From Nguyenibacter vanlangensis (lineage in GTDB: Bacteria > Pseudomonadota > Alphaproteobacteria > Acetobacterales > Acetobacteraceae), in the NCBI RefSeq assembly GCF_038719015.1, contig NZ_CP152276.1, positions 3,174,001 to 3,238,000 of the forward strand: DNA of 64,000 nucleotides, given 5' to 3'. The translations under genes and the position numbers were made by a program. This document shows, piece after piece, positions 29,557 to 38,273 of this stretch; position 1 is the first letter of the stretch, and the number at the start of each line of letters is the position of its first letter. The notes beneath the pieces are model-generated. The model saw only the letters and a list, made by a program, of their open reading frames with translations. It was not told the origin of the DNA and ran no database searches.

Positions 29557-30309
29557 TCAGGGGGTTTCCGGCGGCGGGGCCCCCAGGGCAGCATCGACCG
29601 CTGCGCGCTGGGCCGCGAACAACGGCACGGTGCCGGCTTGCGCCAGGGCCAGCAGGGCCTCGAACTGCGCCTGCGAGAACGGCGCATGTTCCGCCGTGCC
29701 CTGGATTTCGACGATGCCGCCGGTTTCGGTCAGCACGAAATTGGCGTCGGCGGCGGCGGTGCTGTCCTCGTCGTAATCCAGGTCCAGCACCGGGCCGGCT
29801 TGCGTCAGCCCGCAGGAGACCGCGGCGACCTGGGCCCGCAGCGGCAACCGGGCCAGCACCCGGTTGCGCACCAGCTTGTCCAGGGCCAGGCGCAACGCGA
29901 CCCAGCCCCCGGTGATCGCGGCGCAGCGCGTGCCGCCATCGGCGTTCAGCACGTCGCAATCGACGGTGATCGACATCTCGCCCAACGCCGCCAGATCCAC
30001 CACCGCGCGCAGCGAACGGCCGATCAGGCGCTGGATTTCCTGGGTGCGGCCCGATTGCCTGCCCTTCGCCGCCTCGCGGCCGCCGCGGGTGTGGGTCGCG
30101 CGCGGCAGCATGCCGTATTCGGCGGTCACCCAGCCCTTGCCCTGGCCGCGCAGAAAGGGCGGCACCCGCGATTCGACGGTGGCCGCGCACAGGATCTCGG
30201 TCCCGCCGACGCGGATCAGGGCCGATCCTTCGGCGTGGCGGGCGAAACCCGTCTCGATGGAAACGGGGCGCATCGCGTCGGGCGCGCGGCCCGAAGGGCG
30301 GGGGGTCAT
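29557..30309 (-). CDS. rph: Ribonuclease PH
   Basis: Phosphorolytic exoribonuclease that trims tRNA 3' ends. The 250 residues contain [58 protein letters not shown] and [19 protein letters not shown]. The start ATG 30309 gives [15 protein letters not shown], slightly longer than the usual 240; the in-frame ATG 13 codons in would give the family-typical [10 protein letters not shown]. It is divergent from hrcA. Confidence 0.96.
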   Translation of the reverse strand: MTPRPSGRAPDAMRPVSIETGFARHAEGSALIRVGGTEILCAATVESRVPPFLRGQGKGWVTAEYGMLPRATHTRGGREAAKGRQSGRTQEIQRLIGRSLRAVVDLAALGEMSITVDCDVLNADGGTRCAAITGGWVALRLALDKLVRNRVLARLPLRAQVAAVSCGLTQAGPVLDLDYDEDSTAAADANFVLTETGGIVEIQGTAEHAPFSQAQFEALLALAQAGTVPLFAAQRAAVDAALGAPPPETP

Positions 30310-30386
30310 GGGATCGGCTCTCCGGATCGGCGGGCTTGTGTCGGTGACCGGGCGGAGATAACCCGAGCCTGGGGGCGATTGCCAGT

Positions 30387-30447
30387 CCCCGTTACATTCC
30401 TTCCCCGTCACATTCCTTTCCCGTCACGTTCCCCCGTCACATTTCCC
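30387..30447. repeat. Four tandem 13-16 bp repeats between rph and hrcA
   Basis: The core GTYACRTT recurs at 30391 (GTTACATT), 30407 (GTCACATT), 30423 (GTCACGTT) and 30436 (GTCACATT) within pyrimidine-rich units of 16, 16 and 13 bases. A fifth GTCAC occurs at 30458. The array lies upstream of both divergent genes and could be a regulator-binding array. No CIRCE element is visible in this region. Confidence 0.7.
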
Positions 30448-30526
30448 CTCCGTTCTTGTCACGCGCGCGCCGGCGCGCCAGATTTATGCCGATCGTTCTG
30501 TCCGGGCGCCAAGGAGGACAAGGAAT

Positions 30527-31594
30527 ATGGATCTGGGTCTGCCGGTCTCGCGCCCCGCCCTGCCGCCGGGACTGGATGCACGCTCGGCGGCGATCCTGCG
30601 CGAAATCGTCGAGCAATATGTGGAAACCGGCGAGCCGGTGGGCTCGCGCACCCTGTCGCGGCGGCTGCCGCTGTCGCTGTCGCCGGCGACGATCCGCAAC
30701 GTCATGGCCGACCTGACCGAGGCCGGGCTGCTGTTCTCGCCCCATGCGTCCGCCGGGCGGCTGCCGACGGAAAAGGGGGTGCGGCTGTTCGTCGACGGAT
30801 TGCTGCAGTTCGGCAGCCTGGCCGACGACGAGCGCGATGCGATCACCCGCGCGCTCGAGATCAGGGGCCGCTCGCTGCAGGACATGCTGTCCGAGGCGTC
30901 GTCGATGTTGTCGGGCCTGTCCTCGGCCGCCGGGCTGGTGCTGGCGCCCAAGAGCGACGGGGCCGTGAAGCATATCGAATTCGTTGCGCTGGGCCCGGGC
31001 CGCGCGCTGGTCGTCCTGGTCGGGGCGGACGGACAGGTCGAGAACCGGGTGATCGAGACTCCGCCGGGCCTGCCGCCCTCGGCCTTGGTCGAGGCCGCGA
31101 ACTATCTGAACGCCCACCTGGCCGGCCGCACGCTGGAGGCACTGCGCGACCATGTGCGCGCCGACATGGCGGCCAATCGCAGCGAACTGCACCACTTGAC
31201 CGCCGAAGTGGTGGCCAGCGGCCTGGCGACCTGGAGCGAAGCCGATCGCGGCGGCACATTGTTCCTGCGCGGGCAGGCGCGGCTGCTGGCCGACGTGACG
31301 GAAATCGAGCGCCTGTCGACCATCCAGATGCTGTTCGACCGGCTGGAAACGCAGGAAACCATGCTGCGCCTGCTGGAACTGGCGCAGGAATCCGAGGGCG
31401 TGCGGATCTTCATCGGGGCGGAAAGCGGATTGTTCGGCCTGTCGGGCATGTCGGTGGTGGTGGCGCCGGCACGGACCGACAGCAACCGGATCGTCGGCGC
31501 GATCGGGGTGATCGGCCCCACACGCATCAATTACGGGCGCATCATCCCGGTGGTGGATTATACTGCGCGCGTCATCGGCAGGATGCTGGGCTGA
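30527..31594 (+). CDS. hrcA: Heat-inducible transcription repressor HrcA
   Basis: Repressor of groE/dnaK-type heat-shock genes via CIRCE sites. The 355 residues include the N-terminal winged helix (about 15-85: [38 protein letters not shown]), then [20 protein letters not shown] and the C-terminal GAF-like domain with [12 protein letters not shown] and [20 protein letters not shown]. The ATG at 30527 has AGGAGG nine or so bases upstream. grpE does not directly follow, unlike in many relatives, and no inverted CIRCE repeat lies before hrcA itself. Confidence 0.97.
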   Translation: MDLGLPVSRPALPPGLDARSAAILREIVEQYVETGEPVGSRTLSRRLPLSLSPATIRNVMADLTEAGLLFSPHASAGRLPTEKGVRLFVDGLLQFGSLADDERDAITRALEIRGRSLQDMLSEASSMLSGLSSAAGLVLAPKSDGAVKHIEFVALGPGRALVVLVGADGQVENRVIETPPGLPPSALVEAANYLNAHLAGRTLEALRDHVRADMAANRSELHHLTAEVVASGLATWSEADRGGTLFLRGQARLLADVTEIERLSTIQMLFDRLETQETMLRLLELAQESEGVRIFIGAESGLFGLSGMSVVVAPARTDSNRIVGAIGVIGPTRINYGRIIPVVDYTARVIGRMLG

Positions 31595-31689
31595 CGGTCC
31601 GGCATCCGGCCGGACCTGCCTTGCTGCTGCCATCTTCTGTTCCTACGGCTGGACGCGGTTCCGGTCATCCCCGAGCGAGGAGGTCGTGC

Positions 31690-32577
31690 ATGTCCCATCC
31701 CGACGCCAGGCAGGCGGGCCTGTTCCCGATCGGCGGCGACCTTCCGGTGGCGCGCATGGGCTTCGGCGCCATGCGGATCACCGGCCCCGGCATCTGGGGC
31801 GATCCCCCGGACCGCGCGCGGGCGCTGGCCACGCTGCGCCGCGCGGCGGCGTGCGGCGTCACCCTGATCGACACCGCCGACAGCTACGGCCCCTATGTCA
31901 GCGAGGACCTGATCCGGGCGGCGCTGTATCCGTATGACGGGCTGGTGATCGCCACCAAGGGCGGCCACACCCGTCACGGGCCCAATGTCTGGCGGCCGGT
32001 CGGCAATCCCGACTATCTGCGGCAATGCGTGCTCATGAGCATGCGCCGCCTGGGCGTGGCGCGGATCGATCTGTGGCAGTTGCATCGCGTGGGTCCCGAC
32101 TGCCCGCCCGAAACGCAGTTCCAGGCGATCGCCGAGATGCGGCAGGAAGGACTGATCCGCCATGTCGGCCTGTCGGAAGTGTCGGTCGAGATGATCGAGC
32201 GCGCCCGCCGCTTCTTCCCGGTCGCGACGGTGCAGAACCGCTATAACCTGGTCAACCGGCTGTCCGAGGACGTGCTGGACTATTGCGTCGCGCACGATAT
32301 CGGCTTCATCCCCTGGGCGCCGCTGGCCGCGGGCGGCCTGGCCCACGCCCATGGCGCGCTGACCCGGGTGGCGCGGGATCTGGGGGCGACCACCGGGCAG
32401 GTCGCGCTGGCCTGGCTGCTGCGCCGCGCGCCGGTGATGCTGCCGATCCCCGGCACCGGCAGCCCCGACCATGTCGACGAGAACGTCGCCGCCGCCGGGC
32501 TGACGCTGGACGACGCCACCTTCGCCCATCTGGACCAGGAAGGCCGCGCCGAGTGGCGCAGGCTGTCCGGGTCGTGA
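31690..32577 (+). CDS. Aldo/keto reductase
   Basis: NAD(P)H-dependent carbonyl reductase of the AKR superfamily, 295 residues. The tetrad is visible: Asp and Tyr in [12 protein letters not shown] (about 61-73), Lys in VIATKGG (about 88-94) and His in [10 protein letters not shown] (about 122-131). The nucleotide-binding end has [13 protein letters not shown]. It belongs to the bacterial YajO/Tas-like or oxidoreductase type that acts on small aldehydes; the substrate is unknown. A strong GAGGAGG ribosome site precedes ATG 31690. It lies alone between hrcA and mrcA. Confidence 0.93.
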   Translation: MSHPDARQAGLFPIGGDLPVARMGFGAMRITGPGIWGDPPDRARALATLRRAAACGVTLIDTADSYGPYVSEDLIRAALYPYDGLVIATKGGHTRHGPNVWRPVGNPDYLRQCVLMSMRRLGVARIDLWQLHRVGPDCPPETQFQAIAEMRQEGLIRHVGLSEVSVEMIERARRFFPVATVQNRYNLVNRLSEDVLDYCVAHDIGFIPWAPLAAGGLAHAHGALTRVARDLGATTGQVALAWLLRRAPVMLPIPGTGSPDHVDENVAAAGLTLDDATFAHLDQEGRAEWRRLSGS

Positions 32578-32672
32578 TACCCGCCGGCACGGCAAGGGGC
32601 GACGCGGGCGCGGGACGGTGCTAGTGTCCCGCAACCGCAGGGCCCCGGATTGCGGGGCCGAAATGGACACAA

Positions 32673-32692
32673 GTTAAAACAGGTTAAAACAG
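32673..32692. repeat. 10-bp tandem duplication upstream of mrcA
   Basis: GTTAAAACAG occurs twice head to tail in an AT-rich patch 140 bases upstream of mrcA. One helical turn separates the copies, which would suit a regulator or UP-element-like role. Confidence 0.6.
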
Positions 32693-32791
32693 TATCCTGG
32701 TGGACTGCTTCTCTCTGAAATCCGCATGCGGACCGCGAAGGCAGAACATCGGGACAGCGCCCCGGCCGGTGCCCGCCGGCGGCGCGCCGTG

Positions 32792-32872
32792 ATGGATCAG
32801 GCCCTGTTGCACATTGCCCCGTTGGACCTCGGATGAATTTTCCTAATGGATCAGGCCCTCATGGATCAGGCC
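32792..32872. repeat. Three copies of ATGGATCAGGCC around the mrcA start
   Basis: ATGGATCAGGCC occurs at 32792-32803, 32846-32857 and 32861-32872. The first is upstream of the predicted start; the last two lie within the first 14 predicted codons and encode NGSG/HGSG. None of their ATGs is in the mrcA frame. Confidence 0.8.
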
Positions 32873-35646
32873 ATGACGGCCGGATGCTCGTGACCTCGCG
32901 CGCCGGTGGCGACGCCGCCGGCGGTCCGCCCGGCGCGGCCCCCCGCGCGCGGGGGTTCGGCCTGGGCGGGTCCGGCGGGCCGCGCCGGCCGCGCTATCGC
33001 CTGGTACGGCGCCTGCTGGGGGGCGGCCTGGCGCTGCTGCTGCTGGTCGTCGCGGCCGGCAGCCTGGCGGTATGGACGAAATACGAGCAGTTGGTGGCCG
33101 ACCTGCCGACCGTGGACGGGCTGCGGACCTATCAGCCCCCGGTGATGAGCCGCCTTTATTCCGGCGACGACCGGGTGATGGCGGAACTGGCGGCGGAACG
33201 CCGGATCTTCGTGCCCTATGCCGCCATCCCGGACCGGGTGAAGAACGCCTTCATCGCGGTCGAGGACCAGAAATTCTACAGCCATGGCGGCGTCGATCCG
33301 TTCGCGATCGCCCGGGCCGCGCTGACCGATCTGACGATGCGCAAGGGGCGGCGTCCGCTCGGCGCCTCGACCATCACGCAGCAGGTGGCGCGCGTCATGC
33401 TGCTGGGCTCGAACGCCGTGTCGCTCGCGCGCAAGGCCAAGGAAGCCCTGCTGGCGATCCGCATCGAGCAGACCCTGTCCAAGGACAAGATCCTGGAGAT
33501 CTATCTGAACGAGATCTATCTGGGGGCCGGGGCCTATGGCGTGGGGGCGGCGGCCCAGACCTATTTCAACAAGCCGCTGGACCAACTGGACATCGCGCAG
33601 GCCGCCTTCCTGGGGGGGCTGCCGAAATCGCCGACCAACTATAATCCGTACCGCTATCCCGAGCAGGCCAAGGAACGCCGCGATTTCGTGCTGCAGCGCA
33701 TGGCCGAGGTCGGGGCGATCACCTGGGACGAGGCCCGCGCCGCGCAGGCCGAGCCGCTGATGCCGCAATCCTTCGTCCGGCCCGGGCCGGTCCCGGGTTC
33801 GGAATGGTTCGCCGAAGAGGTGCGCCGCCAGTTGATCGAGCGCTACGGCCAGGACATGACGATGCAGGGCGGGCTGGCGGTGCACACCAGCCTGGATCCG
33901 CACCTGCAGCAGATCGCGACCAAGGCGGTGCGCGACGGGCTGATGGCCTATGACCGCGCGCATGGCGGCTGGCGCGGGCCGGTCGGCCATCTGGACGATG
34001 TCGCCGTCGCCCGCGCGACGGTGACCGGCGACTGGCAGGGCGCCCTGGTCCACGCCGCCCCGCCCCCGGGCATGCTGAATGCCTGGCGCCTGGCGGTGGT
34101 GCTGTCGCCGGCGACGGGCGAGGTCGGCTGGCTGGACGGATTGCCCGCCCAGCCCACGCCGCGCACCGGCCGGCTGCTGGCCCGCGACCTGGCATGGGCC
34201 CGGCGTTTCCGCCTGCCGCGCGCGGGCGACCTGGTGCTGATCGAACCCCAGGCCGACGGCGGCGGGGTCGCCCTGCGGCAGATCCCGCATGTCGAGGGCG
34301 CGCTGGTGACGATGGACGTGCATAGCGGCCGGGTGCTGGCGATGGTCGGCGGCTGGTCGTTCAACGCGTCGCAGTTCAACCGCGCCACCCAGGCGCTGCG
34401 CCAGCCCGGATCGTCCTTCAAGCCGTTCGTCTATCTGACGGCGATGGAGCAGGGGATCTCGCCGTCGCAGAAATTCGACGACTCGCCCGTCTCGTACGGA
34501 AGCTGGCACCCGAACAATTACGAGAAGGATTTCTGGGGCCCAACGACGCTGCATGACGCGCTGCGGGAATCGCGCAACCTGGTGACGATCCGCCTGGCGG
34601 CGCATATCGGCATGAAGTCGGTGGCCGACATGGCGATCAGGCTGCACCTGGTCGACGCCATGCCGCACGTCCTGCCCGCCGCCCTGGGCGCGGTGGAAAC
34701 CACCGTCCTGCGTGAGGCCGGGGCCTATGCCGCCATCGCGGCGGGCGGGCGGCTGGTCACGCCCACCCTGATCGACGACGTGCAGGATCGCGACGGCCAT
34801 GTGCTATGGCGGCCGGCGGGCCTGGGCCTGGCGGCGGCCGCGCCGCAGGCCGCACCGGCCGCGGCGCCCGGAACACCGCCTGGAACGCCGCCTGGCGTCG
34901 TGCCGGATGCTCCGGCTCCCGCCCCCGCCACGCCACCGGCGGCCGCCGTGCCCGGCGGGGGCGTGGAGGCGGTTCCGGCGGACGGGCCGCTGCTGGCCGA
35001 CACGCGACCGCAGATCGCCTCGCCGGAAAGCAGCTTCCAGATCCTGAGCATGATGGAGGACGTGATCCGGCAGGGCACCGGCAAGCCGGCCGGCGATGGG
35101 ATCGACCGGCCGATCGCGGGCAAGACCGGCACCAGCCAGGATTTCAACGATGCCTGGTTCGCGGGGTTCTCGCCCGACATCGTCACCGTCGTCTGGGTCG
35201 GGTTCGACGCGCCGCAAAGCCTGGGCAAGAACGAGACCGGCGGCAACATCGCCGGCCCGATCTGGAACCAGGTGATGAAGGCGGTGCTGGCCGACCGGCC
35301 CAGGCTGGATTTCCCGGTGCCCCCGGGGGTGACGCTGGCGCGCTACGACACCGGCCGGGTGATGGCGGTGGACGCGTTCAAGCCCGACCAGATTCCGGGC
35401 GTCAGCGCCGATCTGTATGCGAACGTGACCGGCGCGCTGACGGCCGCCGACACGGGGGCCGAGAACATGCCGGATTCCGAAAGCGACATGGCGGCCTCAC
35501 CCACTGCCGGAGCCCAGGGCACCACGGCGCCGGATACGACGGTACCGGGCACGACGGTGCCGGGTACGGCGGCGACGGCCGGACAGCCCAAGGTCCCGCC
35601 GCAACCGGCCGGCGGGGGTGACATCGGCATGGGCGGGCTGTATTGA
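32833..35646 (+). CDS. mrcA: Penicillin-binding protein 1A (class A, bifunctional)
   Basis: Polymerises glycan strands and cross-links peptides in the periplasm. The 937 residues have a Gly/Pro/Arg-rich cytoplasmic tail, one membrane anchor (about 61-81), a GT51 domain with VEDQKFYSHGGVD (catalytic Glu144) and GASTITQQVAR, and a transpeptidase with SSFK (nucleophile Ser527), SRN in ESRNLVTIR, and KTGT (764-767). An Ala/Pro insert (about 672-720) precedes the last motif and a Thr/Pro-rich tail ends the protein. ATG 32833 is used; ATG 32884 is a good alternative because the first 17 codons come from a repeat. The mrcA-prfB order is conserved. Confidence 0.95.
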   Translation: MNFPNGSGPHGSGHDGRMLVTSRAGGDAAGGPPGAAPRARGFGLGGSGGPRRPRYRLVRRLLGGGLALLLLVVAAGSLAVWTKYEQLVADLPTVDGLRTYQPPVMSRLYSGDDRVMAELAAERRIFVPYAAIPDRVKNAFIAVEDQKFYSHGGVDPFAIARAALTDLTMRKGRRPLGASTITQQVARVMLLGSNAVSLARKAKEALLAIRIEQTLSKDKILEIYLNEIYLGAGAYGVGAAAQTYFNKPLDQLDIAQAAFLGGLPKSPTNYNPYRYPEQAKERRDFVLQRMAEVGAITWDEARAAQAEPLMPQSFVRPGPVPGSEWFAEEVRRQLIERYGQDMTMQGGLAVHTSLDPHLQQIATKAVRDGLMAYDRAHGGWRGPVGHLDDVAVARATVTGDWQGALVHAAPPPGMLNAWRLAVVLSPATGEVGWLDGLPAQPTPRTGRLLARDLAWARRFRLPRAGDLVLIEPQADGGGVALRQIPHVEGALVTMDVHSGRVLAMVGGWSFNASQFNRATQALRQPGSSFKPFVYLTAMEQGISPSQKFDDSPVSYGSWHPNNYEKDFWGPTTLHDALRESRNLVTIRLAAHIGMKSVADMAIRLHLVDAMPHVLPAALGAVETTVLREAGAYAAIAAGGRLVTPTLIDDVQDRDGHVLWRPAGLGLAAAAPQAAPAAAPGTPPGTPPGVVPDAPAPAPATPPAAAVPGGGVEAVPADGPLLADTRPQIASPESSFQILSMMEDVIRQGTGKPAGDGIDRPIAGKTGTSQDFNDAWFAGFSPDIVTVVWVGFDAPQSLGKNETGGNIAGPIWNQVMKAVLADRPRLDFPVPPGVTLARYDTGRVMAVDAFKPDQIPGVSADLYANVTGALTAADTGAENMPDSESDMAASPTAGAQGTTAPDTTVPGTTVPGTAATAGQPKVPPQPAGGGDIGMGGLY

Positions 35647-35670
35647 CGCGGCGCATCGCCCATATCCGCC

Positions 35671-35707
35671 CGGCCCATCCTCCATCCCCGGTGGGCCGCC
35701 ATTTTTT
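35671..35707 (+). terminator. Possible terminator between mrcA and prfB
   Basis: CGGCCCA (35671-35677) pairs with TGGGCCG (35692-35698) over a 14-base loop, followed by CCATTTTTT with six Ts at 35702-35707. The loop is long for a terminator, so it may be partial. Confidence 0.45.
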
Positions 35708-35726
35708 CTGACGGAGATCCCGTTCC

Positions 35727-36858
35727 ATGTCTGCCGAGAGCGAATCCCTCAACGACCAGATCAAGCAGTCGGTGGCGCTGCTGAGGAGGCATCTTTGACT
35801 GGGATGTCGCCCTGGGCCGCCTGGCCGAACTGAACAACCGGGCGGAGGATCCGGATCTGTGGAACGATCCGGACGCCGCCCAGAAGCTGATGCGCGAGCG
35901 CACGCTGCTGGCCGGCCAGGTCGAAGGCGTGCAGCGGCTGGAAGCCGACGTCCGCGACGCGCTGGACCTGGTCGAGCTGGCCGAGATGGAAGGCGATGAC
36001 GGCGTCCTGAAGGACGCGGTGCTGATGCTGCGCGCCCTGGCGGAGGAAGCCAAGCGGCGCGAGACCGAGAGCCTGCTGTCCGGCGAGGCCGACGGCAATG
36101 ACTGCTATCTGGAAGTCAATGCCGGCGCCGGCGGGACCGAGGCCCAGGACTGGGCCGAGATGCTGCTGCGCATGTATACCCGCTGGGCCGAGCAGCATGG
36201 CTACAAGGTCACGCTGATGGAAAGTTCCGAAGGCGAGCAGGCGGGATTGAAATCGGCGACGATCCAGGTCTCGGGGCCCAATGCCTATGGCTGGCTGAAG
36301 ACCGAGGCCGGGGTGCATCGCCTGGTGCGGATCTCGCCCTTCGACGCGGCGGCGCGGCGTCAGACCTCGTTCGCGTCGGTCTGGGTCTATCCGGTGGTCG
36401 ATGATTCGATCGAGATCGAGATCAACGAGTCCGACCTGAAGGTCGACACGTTCCGGGCCTCGGGCGCCGGCGGCCAGCACGTCAACAAGACGGAATCGGC
36501 CATCCGCATCACCCACGTCCCGACCGGCATCGTCGTCGCCTGCCAGACCGACCGGTCGCAGCACCGCAACCGCGCGACCGCGATGACGATGCTGAAGGCC
36601 CGGCTGTACGAACAGGAACTGCAGCGGCGCGAGGCCGCCGCCGCCCAGACCGAGGCCGCGAAGACCGATATCGGCTGGGGCCACCAGATCCGCTCCTACG
36701 TCCTGGCGCCGTACCAGTTGGTCAAGGACCTGCGGACCAATGTCGAGCGCGGCAATCCCGATGCCGTGCTCGACGGCGACCTGGACGATTTCATGGCGGC
36801 CGCCCTGGCCGCCCGGGTCGGCGCCACGCGCTCCGAGGCCAGCGCGGCCGCCCAGTAG
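35727..36858 (+). CDS. prfB: Peptide chain release factor 2, with programmed +1 frameshift
   Basis: Recognises UGA and UAA and triggers peptide release. The first frame runs from ATG 35727 through 23 codons to an in-frame TGA at 35796-35798; a +1 shift after CTT (35793-35795) continues at GAC 35797, giving 376 residues in total. The site has the classic elements: AGGAGG, then CAT, then CTT TGA C. Downstream are the specificity SPF ([15 protein letters not shown]) and the catalytic GGQ ([13 protein letters not shown]). The TGA is the autoregulatory stop of RF2, so this is one intact gene, not a pseudogene; a caller using the second frame alone would start wrongly at 35890. Confidence 0.97.
35784..35799 (+). 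promoter_or_regulatory. prfB +1 programmed frameshift site
   Basis: AGGAGGCATCTTTGAC: an internal Shine-Dalgarno AGGAGG (35784-35789) three bases before CTT TGA C. When RF2 is scarce the ribosome slips forward by one base on CTT T, so RF2 controls its own synthesis. Confidence 0.95.
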
Positions 36859-36887
36859 CCGGTTATTGCCTGGCCGGCAGGGTACAG

Positions 36888-36921
36888 GGCGGGGACGGCC
36901 AAGGCCGTCCCCGCCTTTTTT
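36888..36921 (+). terminator. Rho-independent terminator of prfB
   Basis: A perfect 13-bp stem (GGCGGGGACGGCC, 36888-36900, with GGCCGTCCCCGCC, 36903-36915) is followed by TTTTTT at 36916-36921, starting 29 bases after the prfB stop. Confidence 0.95.
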
Positions 36922-36987
36922 ATGCCTTTTTCACGCTTCCGTTTCGGCGCCGGCCATTTTGCATTTATTGCGCGACCGCACCTTGAA

Positions 36988-37005
36988 CGGATCGATATCG
37001 ATCCG
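36988..37005. promoter_or_regulatory. 18-base perfect palindrome upstream of tonB
   Basis: CGGATCGATATCGATCCG is a perfect inverted repeat, a good candidate operator or methylation-rich site, about 505 bases before tonB and just after the prfB terminator. Confidence 0.45.
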
Positions 37006-37028
37006 AAACCACCCCTTTCGTTTTTATT

Positions 37029-37058
37029 TGATCACGGGTGATCGCGGGCGATCGCGGG
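37029..37058. repeat. Three tandem 10-bp repeats upstream of tonB
   Basis: TGATCACGGG, TGATCGCGGG and CGATCGCGGG follow head to tail at 37029, 37039 and 37049, one helical turn apart, so a protein could bind all three on one face of the DNA. Confidence 0.75.
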
Positions 37059-37509
37059 TTCGTGGCCCGCCGAACGGGCGGCGCAATCCGGCGGACCGTC
37101 CGGCGGCCGAAACAAGCGACGGCGCAAAAAATGGCAGATTCTTGGCTGCATTCTCAAAAAACGCGAGTTTTTAGCCGTTTGTGACATGTTGTTAATGTGG
37201 GCAATTTTTAGGCCAATGATGACAAATTGCTCGATTCAAATTCGATAAATATCTTGCTTGACATCAGGGGGTGCCAATAGCCCAATTCAAGGGCTTGGAG
37301 GCATTTCGGTGCCTCTCCAGCCAGGTCGTAACGCAGGGGACGATGGTCTCCGATGCGGCTTTCGTGTGTCCGAAATGTGTCGGCGGTCCGCGCCGCGGCA
37401 CATGTTCCGGGTTCGTCCCGGGGCCGGTCCCGGTGCCGTTTCAGTGGTCCTGACTTGTTGTGGTGTCGAGTGCCGAAACCGGCGCGGAGAGTTTTGAGGA
37501 GGTTTCGAC

Positions 37510-38169
37510 ATGAACTACGCGGAACAACAACGCAGTCCGACGAAACATATCATCGGGATCACTGTCGTTGTTCTCCTGCACGTGGTTCTGATCTGGGCGT
37601 TGATGAACGGTCTTGGGCAGAAAATCGTCCAGGAGCTGCGTCCGCCTATCCAGACCAAGATTATCACCGAGCCCAAGCCGCCGCCGCCGCCTCCGCCGCC
37701 GCCCCCGCCGCCGGTGATGACGCAGCCGCCGCCGCCGTACATCCCGCCGCCGAAGATCCAGATCCAGCCGCCGCCGCAGCAGGTGATCCGCCAGGTGACG
37801 CATACGCCGCCGCCGAAGCCGGTTCCGCCGTCGCCGCCCGTGCCGCCGGCGCCGAGCGCGCCCGTGGGGCCGCCGGTTCCCGATCACCTGGCGGGCGCGC
37901 GTCCGGTCAACAACGTCAAGCTCGAATATCCCGAGGACATGCTCGAGGAAAATCGTGAGGGCCGCGTGACCGTGGTGTGCGACGTGGAACCGTCGGGCGA
38001 AACCACCAACTGCGCCGTGACCAGCGTGCAGGGTGGCCAGGCCTTCGCCCAGGCGGCGCTCGATTACGTCCGCCGCGCCAGGTATCAGCCCGCGGTGAAG
38101 AATGGCGTTCCCATCAAGGAATTCCACCACCCGTACACGATCACCTTCAGGCTCAGCAACGACGACTGA
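37510..38169 (+). CDS. tonB: Energy transducer TonB
   Basis: Couples the proton motive force, harvested by ExbB/ExbD, to outer-membrane TonB-dependent receptors for siderophores and other nutrients. The 219 residues have a short cytoplasmic stub, one membrane segment (about 14-35) with the conserved His (LLHVVLIW), a long proline-rich spacer (about 55-125, including runs of Pro) and the C-terminal TonB domain (YPEDMLEENREGRVTVVCDV, then ALDYVRRARYQPAVKNG). A GAGGAGG site precedes ATG 37510. It heads a tonB-exbB-exbD-exbD-TPR operon. Confidence 0.95.
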   Translation: MNYAEQQRSPTKHIIGITVVVLLHVVLIWALMNGLGQKIVQELRPPIQTKIITEPKPPPPPPPPPPPPVMTQPPPPYIPPPKIQIQPPPQQVIRQVTHTPPPKPVPPSPPVPPAPSAPVGPPVPDHLAGARPVNNVKLEYPEDMLEENREGRVTVVCDVEPSGETTNCAVTSVQGGQAFAQAALDYVRRARYQPAVKNGVPIKEFHHPYTITFRLSNDD

Positions 38170-38273
38170 AGTCCACCAAGTTCACCCGAGTTACCGGGGT
38201 CCGCCCGACCGATCAGCAGGGCGGCCCCGTGGTTCCGGAAACCGGGCCATCTACCACAGAGGATTTGGAGTAC

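Larger units (their letters stand above)
36922..37509. other. Long intergenic control region upstream of the tonB operon
   Basis: About 590 bases without a supported gene. It includes an AT-rich segment (37120-37270), unusual for this window, an 18-base palindrome and three 10-bp tandem repeats (listed separately). A TTGACA at 37258-37263 could be a -35, but no convincing -10 lies at the right distance. Small open frames at 37258-37497 lack coding character and ribosome sites. Confidence 0.6.

Noticed and set aside
30310..30526. CIRCE element upstream of hrcA
   Set aside because: No TTAGCACTC/GAGTGCTAA inverted repeat was found in this region on either strand.
35796..35798. In-frame TGA in prfB as a sign of a pseudogene
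   Set aside because: The context AGGAGG-CAT-CTT-TGA-C is the programmed +1 frameshift of RF2 genes, and the downstream frame is intact with SPF and GGQ motifs.
37258..37497. Small open frames upstream of tonB
   Set aside because: No ribosome site, no domain and overlap with each other in different frames; treated as non-coding.
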